DNA from: a virus
Strand: one strand, 5' to 3'
DNA: 64,000 nucleotides
Virus record (IMG/VR): IMGVR_UViG_3300032236_000195
Span: 1-64,000 of that record
The notes beneath the pieces are model-generated. The model made no database searches and was not told where the DNA came from. It was given only the letters and a program-made list of their open reading frames with translations. Each line of letters opens with the position of its first letter. Within the stretch, counting starts at the first letter, position 1. Positions 1 to 8,549 of this stretch are shown here, in pieces. Made by a program: the position numbers and the translations under genes.

Positions 1-1
1 T

Positions 2-463
2 AACGGTGGTACGAACGCAAACACGCCTTCGACCCAAGCTGACTTGAATGAAACCTCGTTGGAAAACGCGGTCATTCAAATCGCTGCTTGGACGGATGAG
101 CGTGGTCTGCTGATCGCTGCTAAGCCTAAAAAGCTTATCATCCCACCGTCGCTGATGTTCGTTGCTACGCGCCTGCTGGAGACTGAACTCCGTGTTGGTA
201 CGAATAACAACGATATCAACGCAATCAAGAACAACGGTTCGATTCCAGAGGGTTACACTGTTAACCACTTCTTGACCGATACCAATGCTTGGTTCTTGAC
301 CACCGATGTTCCTAACGGCATGAAGCACTTCGAGCGGATTCCGTTGCAGAACTCGATGGACGGTGATTTTGATACGGGCAACGTCCGTTACAAGTCCCGC
401 GAGCGTTATTCGTTCGGTTGGTCCGATCCTCTTGGAATGTACGCTTCCAGCGGTTCGTTCTAA
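2..463 (+). CDS. Major capsid protein, C-terminal part (cut by window start)
   Basis: The reading frame is open from position 2 and no start codon with a ribosome site is present, so the gene begins before the window; about 153 C-terminal residues are visible. The segment resembles the C-terminal part of the major capsid protein of many podovirus-like phages: a PKKLIIPPSL strand, then an RLLETELRVGT segment, a YTVNHFLTDTNAWF stretch and a closing RYKSRERYSFGWSDPLG motif. It would form the icosahedral head shell. A strong hairpin terminator follows immediately, as expected after a highly expressed capsid gene. The decoration-like gene at the other end of the window would be its upstream neighbour on a circular map. 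The family call is by recognition only; the exact capsid fold family is not settled. Confidence 0.8.
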   Translation, partial: NGGTNANTPSTQADLNETSLENAVIQIAAWTDERGLLIAAKPKKLIIPPSLMFVATRLLETELRVGTNNNDINAIKNNGSIPEGYTVNHFLTDTNAWFLTTDVPNGMKHFERIPLQNSMDGDFDTGNVRYKSRERYSFGWSDPLGMYASSGSF

Positions 464-464
464 G

Positions 465-492
465 AAAAGGGGGGTTTACAGCCCCCCTTTTT
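465..492 (+). terminator. Rho-independent terminator after the capsid gene
   Basis: Ten-base arms AAAAGGGGGG (465-474) and CCCCCCTTTT (482-491) pair perfectly around a seven-base loop and are followed by T residues. It lies 1 bp after the capsid stop codon and would cap the abundant capsid transcript. Confidence 0.85.
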
Positions 493-587
493 CATGTATA
501 CTGTTTACATTCTAGGTATTGCCCCTACTGGACTGGCCTAGCAGACGATGCAACGATTGGTAGGGGAACTCTTGCATGAGGTCTTAA

Positions 588-1598
588 ATGGCACGTTCGA
601 CTTTTGAAGGCCCGATCCTTTCGGGCGACCAGCGCTTTGCGCCGTTCCGCAACGTCGGTTATACCGACCTTGTTCAGTATTGCGATATTGACTTTACAAA
701 CTCCGTAGCAAATACACCGCTTTATGGTGGTGCTTCTGGGCAGTTTGTTAACGGCAATGCAATCCCCAACGCTAATGCAACGGTTTATACGCCGTCTGCT
801 ACGGTTTATCCTCCGGTTGCACAAACCATTACCGCAGACGCGGCTACCCGCGTATATCGTGGTTGCGTTATGTATCTGCCGTATGGTTGCAACCTGAATG
901 ATGTTTACATCGACTGCGCTGTTATTCCCCAGCCTTCTGGTGGTTCTTCTACCATCACCAATGCATACGTTTATGTTAGCAACCAGCTAACCGCGTATCA
1001 GGGAACTCCGCGTTACTTTGCGACGGGTGACATTGTTGCTGCTGGTATTGGGCGTCAGTCTCTTACCGCGTTTACCGCAGCGCAGATGTCTAACCAATCG
1101 CTAACATCTGGCGATATCACCAACCCACCGGCTCCGGGCCAAGGCTCTAGTCCTTATAGCTCGCTAGTGTCGCAGGTTGTGTTTACGGTTGCTCTGGTTG
1201 GCACTAACTTGACTTCGACCAACGCTACCTCGACGGTTGCTGGCGTTGCAATTGGTAACACCACCGGCACGTTTACTTGTACCTCCAACGCATATCTGGC
1301 TGTTGGTCAGCAGTTGACCATTAGCGGAACGTATGGTGGTACGGGTAGCATCACTGGATACACTGACCCAACGACCTACTTGGTTTCGGCTGTTTCTGGT
1401 GGCGCGGGTACTGTTACTGGCTTTACCCTGACCACGTTGGCTGGTGCAGCACTGACCACGGCGACTGGAACGCCAACGGGTCTGACGTACACCATCTCTA
1501 CTCCTCTGGTTGGACGTTTTTACTTTACTTGCCGTTACACGCAGCTTGATGGCAACATTGGTAATACGTCAACATATCCGTACGGCAACTTCGATTAA
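588..1598 (+). CDS. Putative virion structural protein (336 aa)
   Basis: I recognise this only as a conserved-looking phage structural protein of unknown function. It starts at ATG 588 behind a GAGG ribosome site. The N-terminal part (about residues 1-200) is compact and contains SGDQRFAPFRNVGYTDLVQY. The remainder is Thr/Ser/Gly/Val-rich with short beta-strand-like repeats, typical of virion surface proteins. It sits directly after the capsid gene but between two hairpins (465-492 and 1606-1629), so it may be transcribed as its own unit or by read-through. No signal peptide, membrane segment or catalytic motif is visible. A head or neck-associated role is inferred from position only. Confidence 0.6.
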   Translation: MARSTFEGPILSGDQRFAPFRNVGYTDLVQYCDIDFTNSVANTPLYGGASGQFVNGNAIPNANATVYTPSATVYPPVAQTITADAATRVYRGCVMYLPYGCNLNDVYIDCAVIPQPSGGSSTITNAYVYVSNQLTAYQGTPRYFATGDIVAAGIGRQSLTAFTAAQMSNQSLTSGDITNPPAPGQGSSPYSSLVSQVVFTVALVGTNLTSTNATSTVAGVAIGNTTGTFTCTSNAYLAVGQQLTISGTYGGTGSITGYTDPTTYLVSAVSGGAGTVTGFTLTTLAGAALTTATGTPTGLTYTISTPLVGRFYFTCRYTQLDGNIGNTSTYPYGNFD

Positions 1599-1605
1599 GT
1601 AGCCA

Positions 1606-1629
1606 ATAAGGGGGCTTCGGCCCCCTTAT
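1606..1629 (+). terminator. Hairpin with TTCG tetraloop, weak U tail
   Basis: Stem ATAAGGGGGC (1606-1615), loop TTCG, and complementary arm 1620-1629. The stem is strong, but the following bases are not T-rich, so it may act as a partial terminator or as an mRNA-stabilising or processing hairpin just before the ribosome site of the next gene. Confidence 0.6.
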
Positions 1630-1644
1630 ACTAAGGAGATTAGA

Positions 1645-4506
1645 ATGTCAGGTGGCTGGACCGCAGTCGATAGCATCAGCAATAAGTCGATGCCAATTCA
1701 AGGCACCACTAACTCTGGTGTCACTTCGCCCTTTGTTACGCCCGCTTCGGGGAACATGGACCCCGTTAACAAGTTTCGAGTCTCAACGCCACAAGCGCTG
1801 ATTGATACGGACTTTGAATACGGCACTCAGCCCACCAAGTGGGAAACGATTGGACTGCAAAACAATCGGCAATCCGTTTACTACATTGCTCAACAGCCGC
1901 TTGCAGTAACGTCTATTACTGGAACGGCAACTGCCGACCAAATAACGATTGGCTTTGGTTCTTCGGTAACCATTCCCAATAACACGGCTATTTACATCCA
2001 AAACTCGCTTAACTCGACCATCAATGGTTGGGCTTATATCCCAACTGGCGGTACAGCAAGTTCGTTTACTGTTTATTTAGCACCGGGTTCTTCGACTACG
2101 ACCAACTCGGCAGCTTACTTTAGCGCCACGACAACCTATGTTTATCTTGGCTATTTCTATAGCCAGTGTGGATTAGCAGTTGCTAAAAACAGCACCACGG
2201 CGGTTGTTGTTACAAGTGCAACTGTAATCACAGTTACGACGCAATTTGCTCATGGTTTAAACAAAGGTAGCTACGTTTACATCACCGGTACAACCGGCGG
2301 TACAAACGTAAACGGCGCTTATATCGTAGCCACGGTTCCAACTCAGAACACATTTACGGTTACTGCCGCTGCTGCATCTGGAACGGTTACTACATCTAAT
2401 CCGTCTACAACTTACAGCACAACCAACATATATGCTCGTCCTTCGGGCTATGTTGAGCCTCGTACATTTGACGGTGGTGTGGCTTTCTCTGCTGGCGGTG
2501 CAGTTCCAAATCAGCAGTTGATTCGTCAAACTCGTCGGTACTTCCGGTATCAGTCTGGTAAAGGCATCCAGTTTTCTACTGGAACTTCGCTTAAACCGGC
2601 AATCTTCCTATCTTCAATTACGTCTTCTGGCGCAACTGTAACGGTCAATACCCGGTATCAGCATAACCTTGGTGTTGGTTCTAAGATTCAAGTTGCAGGT
2701 TGTGATCAAGGCGCATACAACGGTATCTTTACTGTTGTTACTGTTCCAACTCCAACGTCGCTGACTTATACTGCGTTAAGCGCTCCAACCGCTTCTCCAG
2801 CAACTGGTATCGCCCAAAGGGTTTCTCCGTATTCATGGTACGGTGCAAGTAACCGTGTTGGAATGTTTGACCAACAAAACGGCATGTTCTTTGAGTATGA
2901 CGGTCAGAATCTATATGCGGTTTTGCGTAATAGCACAAACCAGATGAATGGTACTGTAACCGCATATGCGGGACGCGCAGACATTCTTGGCGATGCAAAT
3001 ACTCAGTTTACAACGCAACTTAATCCGGGTGACTATGTTGTTATCCGTGGCATGTCTTATCGTATAGTTACTATTACCGATAATCAAAACATGCAGGTTT
3101 CGCCAGAGTTCCGTGGAACTTCTGATGTTGCAAACTGTTTGCTTTCTAAAACAATTGAAACCAAAATCCCGCAACGGTTGTGGACTGACCCTTGCGATGG
3201 CACTGGGCCATCAGGGTATAACATCGACCTGACCCGGATGCAGATGTGGTTTGTTGATTTCTCTTGGTACGGAGCGGGCGTTATTCGTTATGGTATTCGT
3301 ACCACTAACGGCAACATTAACTACGTTACCCAGATTCAAAACAACAACAAACAGTTTGAAGCATACATGCGGTCAGGCAACATGGCCGCGCACTATGAAT
3401 CAAACGGCACTTCGCCCATTACGATTCTTTCATCAAATCTAAGTAATAGCTCAACGACGATTGGAGCATACGTCTCTACGACAGACACTTCCATTACGTT
3501 GGCTAGTTCTAGTTCGTTCCCGGCAACCGGCGTTTTATCTACCGGTACTGAGTTAATTTATTACTCAGGAATCTCCGGCAACGTGCTGCTTAACTGTATT
3601 CGTGGGTTTGGTGGAACTCTTGCCGCAAGCCATTCAGTTGGTGATTCTGCTACTCCATCTTCGATTGACATTGCAGATTGCAGCCGTTTCCCTAACTCAG
3701 GCACCATCAAAGTGTCTGCGTCTGGAGCAAGTGGAGTTATTGAATACATTAACTACACCGGAAACGATGGCAGCATTCTGTATGGTCTGACTCGCGCACA
3801 GGCTGGCGGTCAAGCATCTGCTCAAGCGTTTACCTACTCAACTACTGCACCGGTTGGTGTTGAGTATGTCAGCCCTGATACAGTGCCTTCACTGGCGCAC
3901 TGGGGTTCGTCTGTCATCATGGACGGTCAGTTCAACGATGACAAATCGCTCATCTTTAACTATGGAACCACGGCGCAGCTTGCTGTTCCAGCCGGGGCAA
4001 CAGTTCCAGTTATTGCAATTCGGATTGCACCTTCGGTAGATAACGGTCAGATTGGTTTGCTTGGTAACAAGGAAATCATCAACCGCATGCAGTTGCAGTT
4101 GGTTGAACTTGGAATCGTGTCTGCTGGTACGTTCTTGATTCAGCTAATCCTAAACGGTTATTGCACAAGCTTTAGCGGTTCTTGGACTGGCCCAGCAATT
4201 GGTAATGCTTATACCTCTTCGCTTGCTCAGGTTGCAGCCAATACGACCACTACCGCCACGATTACTGGTGGTGAGTCAGTTGCTGCGGCGTTCACAAACT
4301 CTAGCGGTCAAACCACGCTGGACTTGAGTCAGGTTCGTGACTTGGGTAACTCCATCCTTGGTGGTGGAAATACCTTCGCGGTTCCAACTGGGCAAGCAGG
4401 TCAGTATCCAGATGGTCCTGATATTCTGTATGTTGTAGCTACCAACACGGCAGCAACACCGACGAACATTCTGGCCCGGTTGTCTTGGAAAGAAGCACAG
4501 GCGTAA
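1645..4506 (+). CDS. Large virion structural protein (953 aa)
   Basis: Starts at ATG 1645 behind AAGGAG. Near residues 44-65 it carries a segment (RVSTPQALIDTDFEYGTQP, then TKWE) that I associate with structural proteins of many marine and freshwater tailed phages. Most of the chain is Thr/Ser/Asn-rich beta-type sequence. About residues 605-735 contain two copies of a small module with the pattern TSITL..FP..G...ELIYY.G..GN.L..C.RG..GT.AASH, also found in the adaptor-like protein at 7016-7939. The C-terminal third (TVPVIAIRIAPSVDNGQIG) looks like a globular surface domain. It is probably a head fibre, neck or tail-surface component; no enzymatic motif is seen. Confidence 0.7.
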   Translation: MSGGWTAVDSISNKSMPIQGTTNSGVTSPFVTPASGNMDPVNKFRVSTPQALIDTDFEYGTQPTKWETIGLQNNRQSVYYIAQQPLAVTSITGTATADQITIGFGSSVTIPNNTAIYIQNSLNSTINGWAYIPTGGTASSFTVYLAPGSSTTTNSAAYFSATTTYVYLGYFYSQCGLAVAKNSTTAVVVTSATVITVTTQFAHGLNKGSYVYITGTTGGTNVNGAYIVATVPTQNTFTVTAAAASGTVTTSNPSTTYSTTNIYARPSGYVEPRTFDGGVAFSAGGAVPNQQLIRQTRRYFRYQSGKGIQFSTGTSLKPAIFLSSITSSGATVTVNTRYQHNLGVGSKIQVAGCDQGAYNGIFTVVTVPTPTSLTYTALSAPTASPATGIAQRVSPYSWYGASNRVGMFDQQNGMFFEYDGQNLYAVLRNSTNQMNGTVTAYAGRADILGDANTQFTTQLNPGDYVVIRGMSYRIVTITDNQNMQVSPEFRGTSDVANCLLSKTIETKIPQRLWTDPCDGTGPSGYNIDLTRMQMWFVDFSWYGAGVIRYGIRTTNGNINYVTQIQNNNKQFEAYMRSGNMAAHYESNGTSPITILSSNLSNSSTTIGAYVSTTDTSITLASSSSFPATGVLSTGTELIYYSGISGNVLLNCIRGFGGTLAASHSVGDSATPSSIDIADCSRFPNSGTIKVSASGASGVIEYINYTGNDGSILYGLTRAQAGGQASAQAFTYSTTAPVGVEYVSPDTVPSLAHWGSSVIMDGQFNDDKSLIFNYGTTAQLAVPAGATVPVIAIRIAPSVDNGQIGLLGNKEIINRMQLQLVELGIVSAGTFLIQLILNGYCTSFSGSWTGPAIGNAYTSSLAQVAANTTTTATITGGESVAAAFTNSSGQTTLDLSQVRDLGNSILGGGNTFAVPTGQAGQYPDGPDILYVVATNTAATPTNILARLSWKEAQA

Positions 4507-4509
4507 ATC

Positions 4510-4755
4510 ATGGCTAAAACCCCTGCTTGGCAACGCGCTGAAGGTAAAAACCCTAATGGCGGATTAAACGCCAAAGGTAGGGCTTCTGCCAAAAAAGAAG
4601 GAATGAATCTAAAACCTCCGCAACCAGAGGGCGGGTCGCGTAAGAAATCATTCTGTGCCAGAATGTCTGGCATGAAGAAAAAGCTGACTTCGTCCAAGAC
4701 TGCTAACGATCCTGATTCCCGCATCAATAAATCTTTGCGTGCATGGAAGTGCTGA
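4510..4755 (+). CDS. DUF6321-like small basic protein (81 aa)
   Basis: The C-terminal half carries the block FCARMSGMKKKLTSSKTAND followed by PDSRINKSLRAWKC, which matches what I recall as the DUF6321 family of small phage proteins. The N-terminal AWQRAEGKNPNGGLN motif also fits that family. It is very Lys/Arg/Ser-rich with two Cys residues and could bind nucleic acid, but no function is known. It begins a chain of tiny genes (4510-5964) with almost no intergenic space; the next start lies 1 bp after its stop. Confidence 0.7.
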   Translation: MAKTPAWQRAEGKNPNGGLNAKGRASAKKEGMNLKPPQPEGGSRKKSFCARMSGMKKKLTSSKTANDPDSRINKSLRAWKC

Positions 4756-4756
4756 C

Positions 4757-5017
4757 ATGGAAATGCCCGCGATGGCTGTCTGGAACGGTCTGATGACAAT
4801 TGTTCTTGGGTTGATTGGAGTTGCTGTTAGAAGTTACGATTCCAAAATTCAATCGGCTACAGATGAATTACAGCGTGTTAGTATCCTTCTTAACCGAACA
4901 AGGGAAGAAGTTGCGCGAGACTCTGCCACTAAAGCAGAAGTTTCAAGGCTTACGGATCACATTGATCAGCGTTTCAACAAGCTTGAAGCAAAAATTGATG
5001 AGCTTATTCGGAAATAA
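4757..5017 (+). CDS. Small membrane protein with coiled coil (86 aa)
   Basis: I chose ATG 4757, in the arrangement TGAcATG with the preceding stop; an upstream GTG at 4739 would overlap that gene further. Residues about 6-23 form one hydrophobic segment (AVWNGLMTIVLGLIGVAV), followed by a charged, heptad-like helix to the C-terminus (LNRTREEVARDSATKAEVSR). One transmembrane helix plus a cytoplasmic coiled coil resembles XhlA/holin-accessory or spanin-like proteins. A recognisable endolysin and 3TM holin are encoded elsewhere (16.4-17.4 kb), so a lysis role is only one possibility; a virion-associated membrane protein is another. Confidence 0.6.
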   Translation: MEMPAMAVWNGLMTIVLGLIGVAVRSYDSKIQSATDELQRVSILLNRTREEVARDSATKAEVSRLTDHIDQRFNKLEAKIDELIRK

Positions 5018-5019
5018 AA

Positions 5020-5340
5020 ATGCCTAGTAGCTCAAAGAAACAGCACAATTTTATGGAGGCGATTGCCCATTCGCCTTCTTTTGCCAAGAAAGTTGGCGTC
5101 CCTCAGTCCGTGGGCAAGGACTTTTCTGCGGCAGATAAGGGTCGCAAATTTTCAAAAGGTGGTGATATGGCAACGAAGAAAATGGCTAAAGGCGGTATGG
5201 CTGAGACTATGGGTCCGCGTAGCATGAAATCTGATGTAGAGAAAGGCTCTAACTCAAAGCGCGCTCACGGCGAACATGGTATTCAAAAGAAGGGTCATAC
5301 CCGTGCCATGATGCCTAAAATGAAAGGCAAAACGGTATGA
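5020..5340 (+). CDS. Small basic phage protein with GG motifs (106 aa)
   Basis: Starts at ATG 5020, 2 bp after the previous stop. The N-terminus (HNFMEAIAHSPSFAKKVGVP) looks like a short helical domain. The rest is Lys/Gly/Met-rich and contains SKGGDMATKKMAKGGMAE, a GG-M motif that recurs in several other proteins of this window. Highly basic; no membrane segment. Function unknown. It overlaps the next gene by 4 bp (ATGA), so the two are translationally coupled. Confidence 0.6.
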   Translation: MPSSSKKQHNFMEAIAHSPSFAKKVGVPQSVGKDFSAADKGRKFSKGGDMATKKMAKGGMAETMGPRSMKSDVEKGSNSKRAHGEHGIQKKGHTRAMMPKMKGKTV

Positions 5341-5534
5341 AACGTAAAATGCCTATGGGAGCAGGTGCTCCTATGCGCCGTCCGATGCCCCCGGCTATGC
5401 CTATGGGTGGTGACGGTATGCCTCCCCCCGCTGCGCCCTCTGCCCCTCCGATGGGCATGAAAAAAGGTGGCACAGCGTCTTCCCGCGCAGACGGTTGCGC
5501 TCAACGCGGCAAAACTAAAGGTAAAAAGCTATGA
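5337..5534 (+). CDS. Small Met/Pro-rich protein with SRADG motif (65 aa)
   Basis: ATGA overlap with the preceding gene at 5337-5340. Residues 1-40 are low complexity (Met, Pro, Ala, Gly). The C-terminus GMKKGGTASSRADGCAQRGK is a motif I recall from many short phage proteins in structural operons. Very basic C-terminal tail (KTKGKKL). Function unknown; packaging in the virion or nucleic-acid binding are guesses. Confidence 0.55.
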   Translation: MKRKMPMGAGAPMRRPMPPAMPMGGDGMPPPAAPSAPPMGMKKGGTASSRADGCAQRGKTKGKKL

Positions 5535-5722
5535 AACAACCTGAATTTAAAAAGGAACCCGGTGTTCCTAAATTTGATCACATGGTTCAGCTTTCGACGC
5601 AGCACGAAGATGGCGGTCACAAGCACCACTCAAACATGTACAAGGCGCACGGCGCTGGTCATATGCTGGAGCATGAAAAAGTGCAAAAGCTGTGTGGCGG
5701 CGGAATGGCTCGTAAAAAATGA
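5531..5722 (+). CDS. Small His/Lys-rich protein (63 aa)
   Basis: Overlaps the previous stop by an ATGA junction. The central part is His-rich (QHEDGGHKHHSNMYKAHGAG, then HMLEHE), which could bind metal, and the C-terminus ends in a GGGMARKK motif. No known domain recognised. It forms part of the same translationally coupled series of tiny genes. Confidence 0.5.
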   Translation: MKQPEFKKEPGVPKFDHMVQLSTQHEDGGHKHHSNMYKAHGAGHMLEHEKVQKLCGGGMARKK

Positions 5723-5964
5723 TTGCCAGCCGTGGGATGGGCGATATTAGCCCATCCAAAATGCCAAAGGCCAAGACGGTTGTTCGCAAGGACAACCCGA
5801 ATGACGTTGAGGTATATAAAGCGGGTGGTGGTTTGTACGATAACATCAACGCCAAACGTAAGCGGATTGCGGCTGGATCTAAAGAACGCATGAGAAAGCC
5901 GGGGTCAAAAGGTGCTCCGACTAACGAAGCGTTTGTTCAGTCTGCGAAAACGGCTAAAAAATGA
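5719..5964 (+). CDS. Conserved small phage protein (81 aa)
   Basis: ATGA overlap at 5719. The C-terminal half (AGGGLYDNINAKRKRIAAGS, then KERMRKPGSKGAPTNEAF) is a motif I recognise from a conserved family in phage structural operons, including cyanophages, always of unknown function. Strongly basic and probably not membrane-bound. The next gene also starts within its stop (5961), continuing the coupling. Confidence 0.6.
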   Translation: MIASRGMGDISPSKMPKAKTVVRKDNPNDVEVYKAGGGLYDNINAKRKRIAAGSKERMRKPGSKGAPTNEAFVQSAKTAKK

Positions 5965-7016
5965 TTACTACTGACGAGAGCGGCAATTCTTGGGATACGA
6001 GTTACATGGGGCCGGGTACCGGTAATTACCTTCCCCAGAACTATAATGTTGGTCCCGCTCCCGTCGCTCCGATGGGTAGCTCTGGTAATCCTGCTGTTCC
6101 ATACCCCAACCAGCCAGCATCTCGCCCTGCTACTTTTAGAGTACCTGCTCAATACTCTAACCCGTATCAACAGCAATTTACTCCGCAGCAGCAACAGCGG
6201 TTTTCGATGCCGCCTCCCCCACAAAGGTCATATCCGCAGCAGCAACAGCAGTACAATTTGGCTGGGATTATGGGGGCTAGGAATCTGGGTCAACAGCAAC
6301 AGATGCCACGCCCTCAACAGCAGTTCTATCAACCGCAACCGCAGCAAATGACGGGTAGGGCTAATATGAGTCCACAAGATGTCAATGCTGCGCGAAATGC
6401 TCTTGGGTTGGGCAACTTACCGCAAGACGGGCGAAAACCAATAATGAGCCAAGAGCAGGCACAGGCCTATCAACAGCAATTGTTGGCACAAAATCCACAA
6501 GGGGGGCAAGCTGGACTTAATCAAGCCAATATGTCTCAATTGGAGCAAGCGGGACTTAAGCAAGCTGATATGTCTCCTGACCAGCAGAGAGCGATGTTTC
6601 AGAACGCTATGAATACGTATAACCCACGGGGACAACAACAGTATCAAGCGGCGATGCAGGCGCAGCAAGGTCAACCGGGAGCGCAATTTAATCCACCGGG
6701 GATGAACCCCGCATTCCAAGGGATGACCCAAGACCAGCGTATGCGCGCAGCCTTCGACGACAGCGGCATGGGGCATGGTCAAGACTATTACGCGCAGCAA
6801 GCGGCACAGCGCGCTGCCCAACAGCCGCGTTCTCAAGCAGATTTAAATCAGGCATTCCAAAGAATGGGTATGCCCTCTAATTTTGCCCCGCAAGCTATGG
6901 GGGGTAAAGGGGGAATGCCTTCTTCACAGCAATCTACTCCACAAGCTATGGGCGGTAAAGGTGCTGCACCACAAAGGCCATCTTCTGTTGGCGGCAAAGG
7001 CGCGAGTCAAGACTGA
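5961..7016 (+). CDS. Gln/Pro-rich low-complexity protein (351 aa)
   Basis: Almost wholly low complexity: residues 60-130 are dominated by Gln and Pro (QQQQ tracts), residues 165-205 contain QANMSQLEQAGLKQADMS short repeats, and the C-terminus repeats a [M/V]GGKG motif four times. It has no recognisable catalytic residues. Gln-rich disordered proteins are common among phage internal or structural components, which fits its place in the operon, but the role is unknown. It overlaps the next gene by 1 bp (TGATG). Confidence 0.55.
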   Translation: MITTDESGNSWDTSYMGPGTGNYLPQNYNVGPAPVAPMGSSGNPAVPYPNQPASRPATFRVPAQYSNPYQQQFTPQQQQRFSMPPPPQRSYPQQQQQYNLAGIMGARNLGQQQQMPRPQQQFYQPQPQQMTGRANMSPQDVNAARNALGLGNLPQDGRKPIMSQEQAQAYQQQLLAQNPQGGQAGLNQANMSQLEQAGLKQADMSPDQQRAMFQNAMNTYNPRGQQQYQAAMQAQQGQPGAQFNPPGMNPAFQGMTQDQRMRAAFDDSGMGHGQDYYAQQAAQRAAQQPRSQADLNQAFQRMGMPSNFAPQAMGGKGGMPSSQQSTPQAMGGKGAAPQRPSSVGGKGASQD

Positions 7017-7939
7017 TGGCATACACCAGCGGTTCATCTACGTTTAATCTTGACCTCAATGATCTGATTGAGGAAGCGTACGAACGCGCCGGTATTGAGA
7101 TTCGTACTGGTTATGAACACCGTACGGCACGGCGTTCGCTCAATCTCATGACTATTGAGTGGGCCAACCGTGGAATCAATCTCTGGACAATACAAGAAGG
7201 TCAGATTTCTCTGAACGCAGGTCAGCTTATATATCCTTTGCCCTCGGATACAATTGACCTTCTTGATCACGTTGTTCGCCAAAATAACAGTACGTCTAGT
7301 ACGCAATCTGATATCAACATCACCCGGATCTCAGAGTCTACGTATTCCACGATCCCAAACAAACTGACTACTGGGCGTCCGATCCAAGTCTGGGTTAACC
7401 GTCAGACTGCCCAGAGCAATGCTACGAGTGTCACACTAAGCAGTACGATAGCTAGCACCGACACAAGCATCACCGTCAGCGATGTATCTAATTTAACAAC
7501 TACCGGGTTTGTGAAGATTGATTCGGAAACGATCAGCTACACGAACATCGTCGGTAATACCCTGACCAATTGCTGGCGAGGTCAAAACAATACTACCGCA
7601 GCCGCGCACACGGCTGGGGCAGTAATCTACGTCCAGAATCTACCTTGCATCAATGTGTGGCCTTCACCAAATGCTGGTGGGAATTACACTTTCGTATATT
7701 GGAGACTTCGCCGTCTTCAAGATGTTGGTAGTGGTGTAAACGTAGAAGATATTCCGTTCCGTTTGATTCCCTGCATGGTTGCTGGGATGGCGTTCTACAT
7801 TGCAATGAAACGACCAGATGTTGCCCCTGACCGGGTGTCTATGCTCAAAGAAGAGTATGAGCAGCAATGGTTGTTGGCATCACAGGAAGATAGGGATAAA
7901 GCGGCTGACCGTTTCGTTCCGCGACAACTCTTCTACTAA
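7016..7939 (+). CDS. Putative head-tail adaptor / tail tubular protein with inserted domain (307 aa)
   Basis: Residues 1-130 (DLNDLIEEAYERAGIEIRTG, then RRSLNLMTIEWANRGINLW) and 205-307 resemble the neck adaptor class typified by P22 gp4 and T7 gp11: a helical bundle packed on a small beta region. Between about residues 133 and 207 sits an extra Thr/Ser-rich module (TSITVSDVSNL...CWRGQNNTTAAAH) that closely matches modules in the 1645-4506 protein, suggesting a shuffled surface domain. It would attach to the portal ring and begin tail assembly. Length and position, between structural genes and before a second adaptor-like gene, fit. Assignment is by motif memory. Confidence 0.6.
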   Translation: MAYTSGSSTFNLDLNDLIEEAYERAGIEIRTGYEHRTARRSLNLMTIEWANRGINLWTIQEGQISLNAGQLIYPLPSDTIDLLDHVVRQNNSTSSTQSDINITRISESTYSTIPNKLTTGRPIQVWVNRQTAQSNATSVTLSSTIASTDTSITVSDVSNLTTTGFVKIDSETISYTNIVGNTLTNCWRGQNNTTAAAHTAGAVIYVQNLPCINVWPSPNAGGNYTFVYWRLRRLQDVGSGVNVEDIPFRLIPCMVAGMAFYIAMKRPDVAPDRVSMLKEEYEQQWLLASQEDRDKAADRFVPRQLFY

Positions 7940-7941
7940 TC

Positions 7942-8331
7942 ATGCCTACCAAGTTTTCATCCGGTAAGTATTCGATTGCGGAGTGTGATCGATGTGGGCA
8001 ACGGTACAAACTTAAAGAGTTACAGAAGCAGGTCATCAAGACCAAACTGTTTAACATCAAAGTTTGCCCTACATGTTGGGACCCAGATCAGCCGCAGTTG
8101 TCTCTTGGCCTGTATCCAATTAACGATCCGCAAGCAGTCCGTGAACCTAGGCCCGATGTAAGTTATACGTTGTCTGGAACAATGAATGACGGGTATGCTG
8201 GTGGAGGTAGTAGAATATTCCAGTGGGGTTGGAATCCTGTAGGTGGGTCAAGTTCGTTTGATGCCGCGCTTACCCCAAATTACTTGGCAATGCAGATTCA
8301 AATAGGTACAGTCACGATTGTGACTACATAG
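7942..8331 (+). CDS. Zinc-ribbon phage protein (129 aa)
   Basis: Two CxxC pairs near the N-terminus (ECDRCGQRY around residues 14-22 and VCPTCWDP around 40-48) form a likely zinc ribbon. The segment DPQAVREPRPDVSY is typical of a conserved phage family found among head-tail genes. The C-terminal third is Gly/Ser-rich and may be a beta-structured tail. No enzymatic motif. Structural or assembly role inferred from its neighbours. Confidence 0.6.
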   Translation: MPTKFSSGKYSIAECDRCGQRYKLKELQKQVIKTKLFNIKVCPTCWDPDQPQLSLGLYPINDPQAVREPRPDVSYTLSGTMNDGYAGGGSRIFQWGWNPVGGSSSFDAALTPNYLAMQIQIGTVTIVTT

Positions 8332-8339
8332 GAGTTATA

Positions 8340-8549
8340 ATGGCTAAGAGCGATAGCAAAGAAGATTCAAAAATGGATATGGCCCAAGACAAGGCCATGA
8401 TCAAAAAAGCCTTCAAGCAGCATGATGCCCAAGAGCACAAGGGTGGTAAAGGCACAAACCTCAAGCTGAAAAAAGGCGGGGTGACTGGGCAAGCCATGCG
8501 AGCAGTTGGACGTAATATGGCCCGCGCAAACAATCAGCGAGGACGGTAA
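8340..8549 (+). CDS. Small basic protein with KKGG motif (69 aa)
   Basis: Starts at ATG 8340 behind AGGAG. It is Lys-rich with alternating acidic residues near the N-terminus, then KLKKGGVTGQAMRAVGRNMA near the C-terminus, another example of the GG motif family seen in this operon. Probably helical. Function unknown. Its stop overlaps the next start by 1 bp (TAATG). Confidence 0.55.
   Translation: MAKSDSKEDSKMDMAQDKAMIKKAFKQHDAQEHKGGKGTNLKLKKGGVTGQAMRAVGRNMARANNQRGR

Noticed and set aside
513-587. Possible structured leader before the 336-aa gene
   Set aside because: CCCCTAC/GTAGGGG arms 31 bp apart could pair, but nothing matches a known riboswitch and the support is weak.
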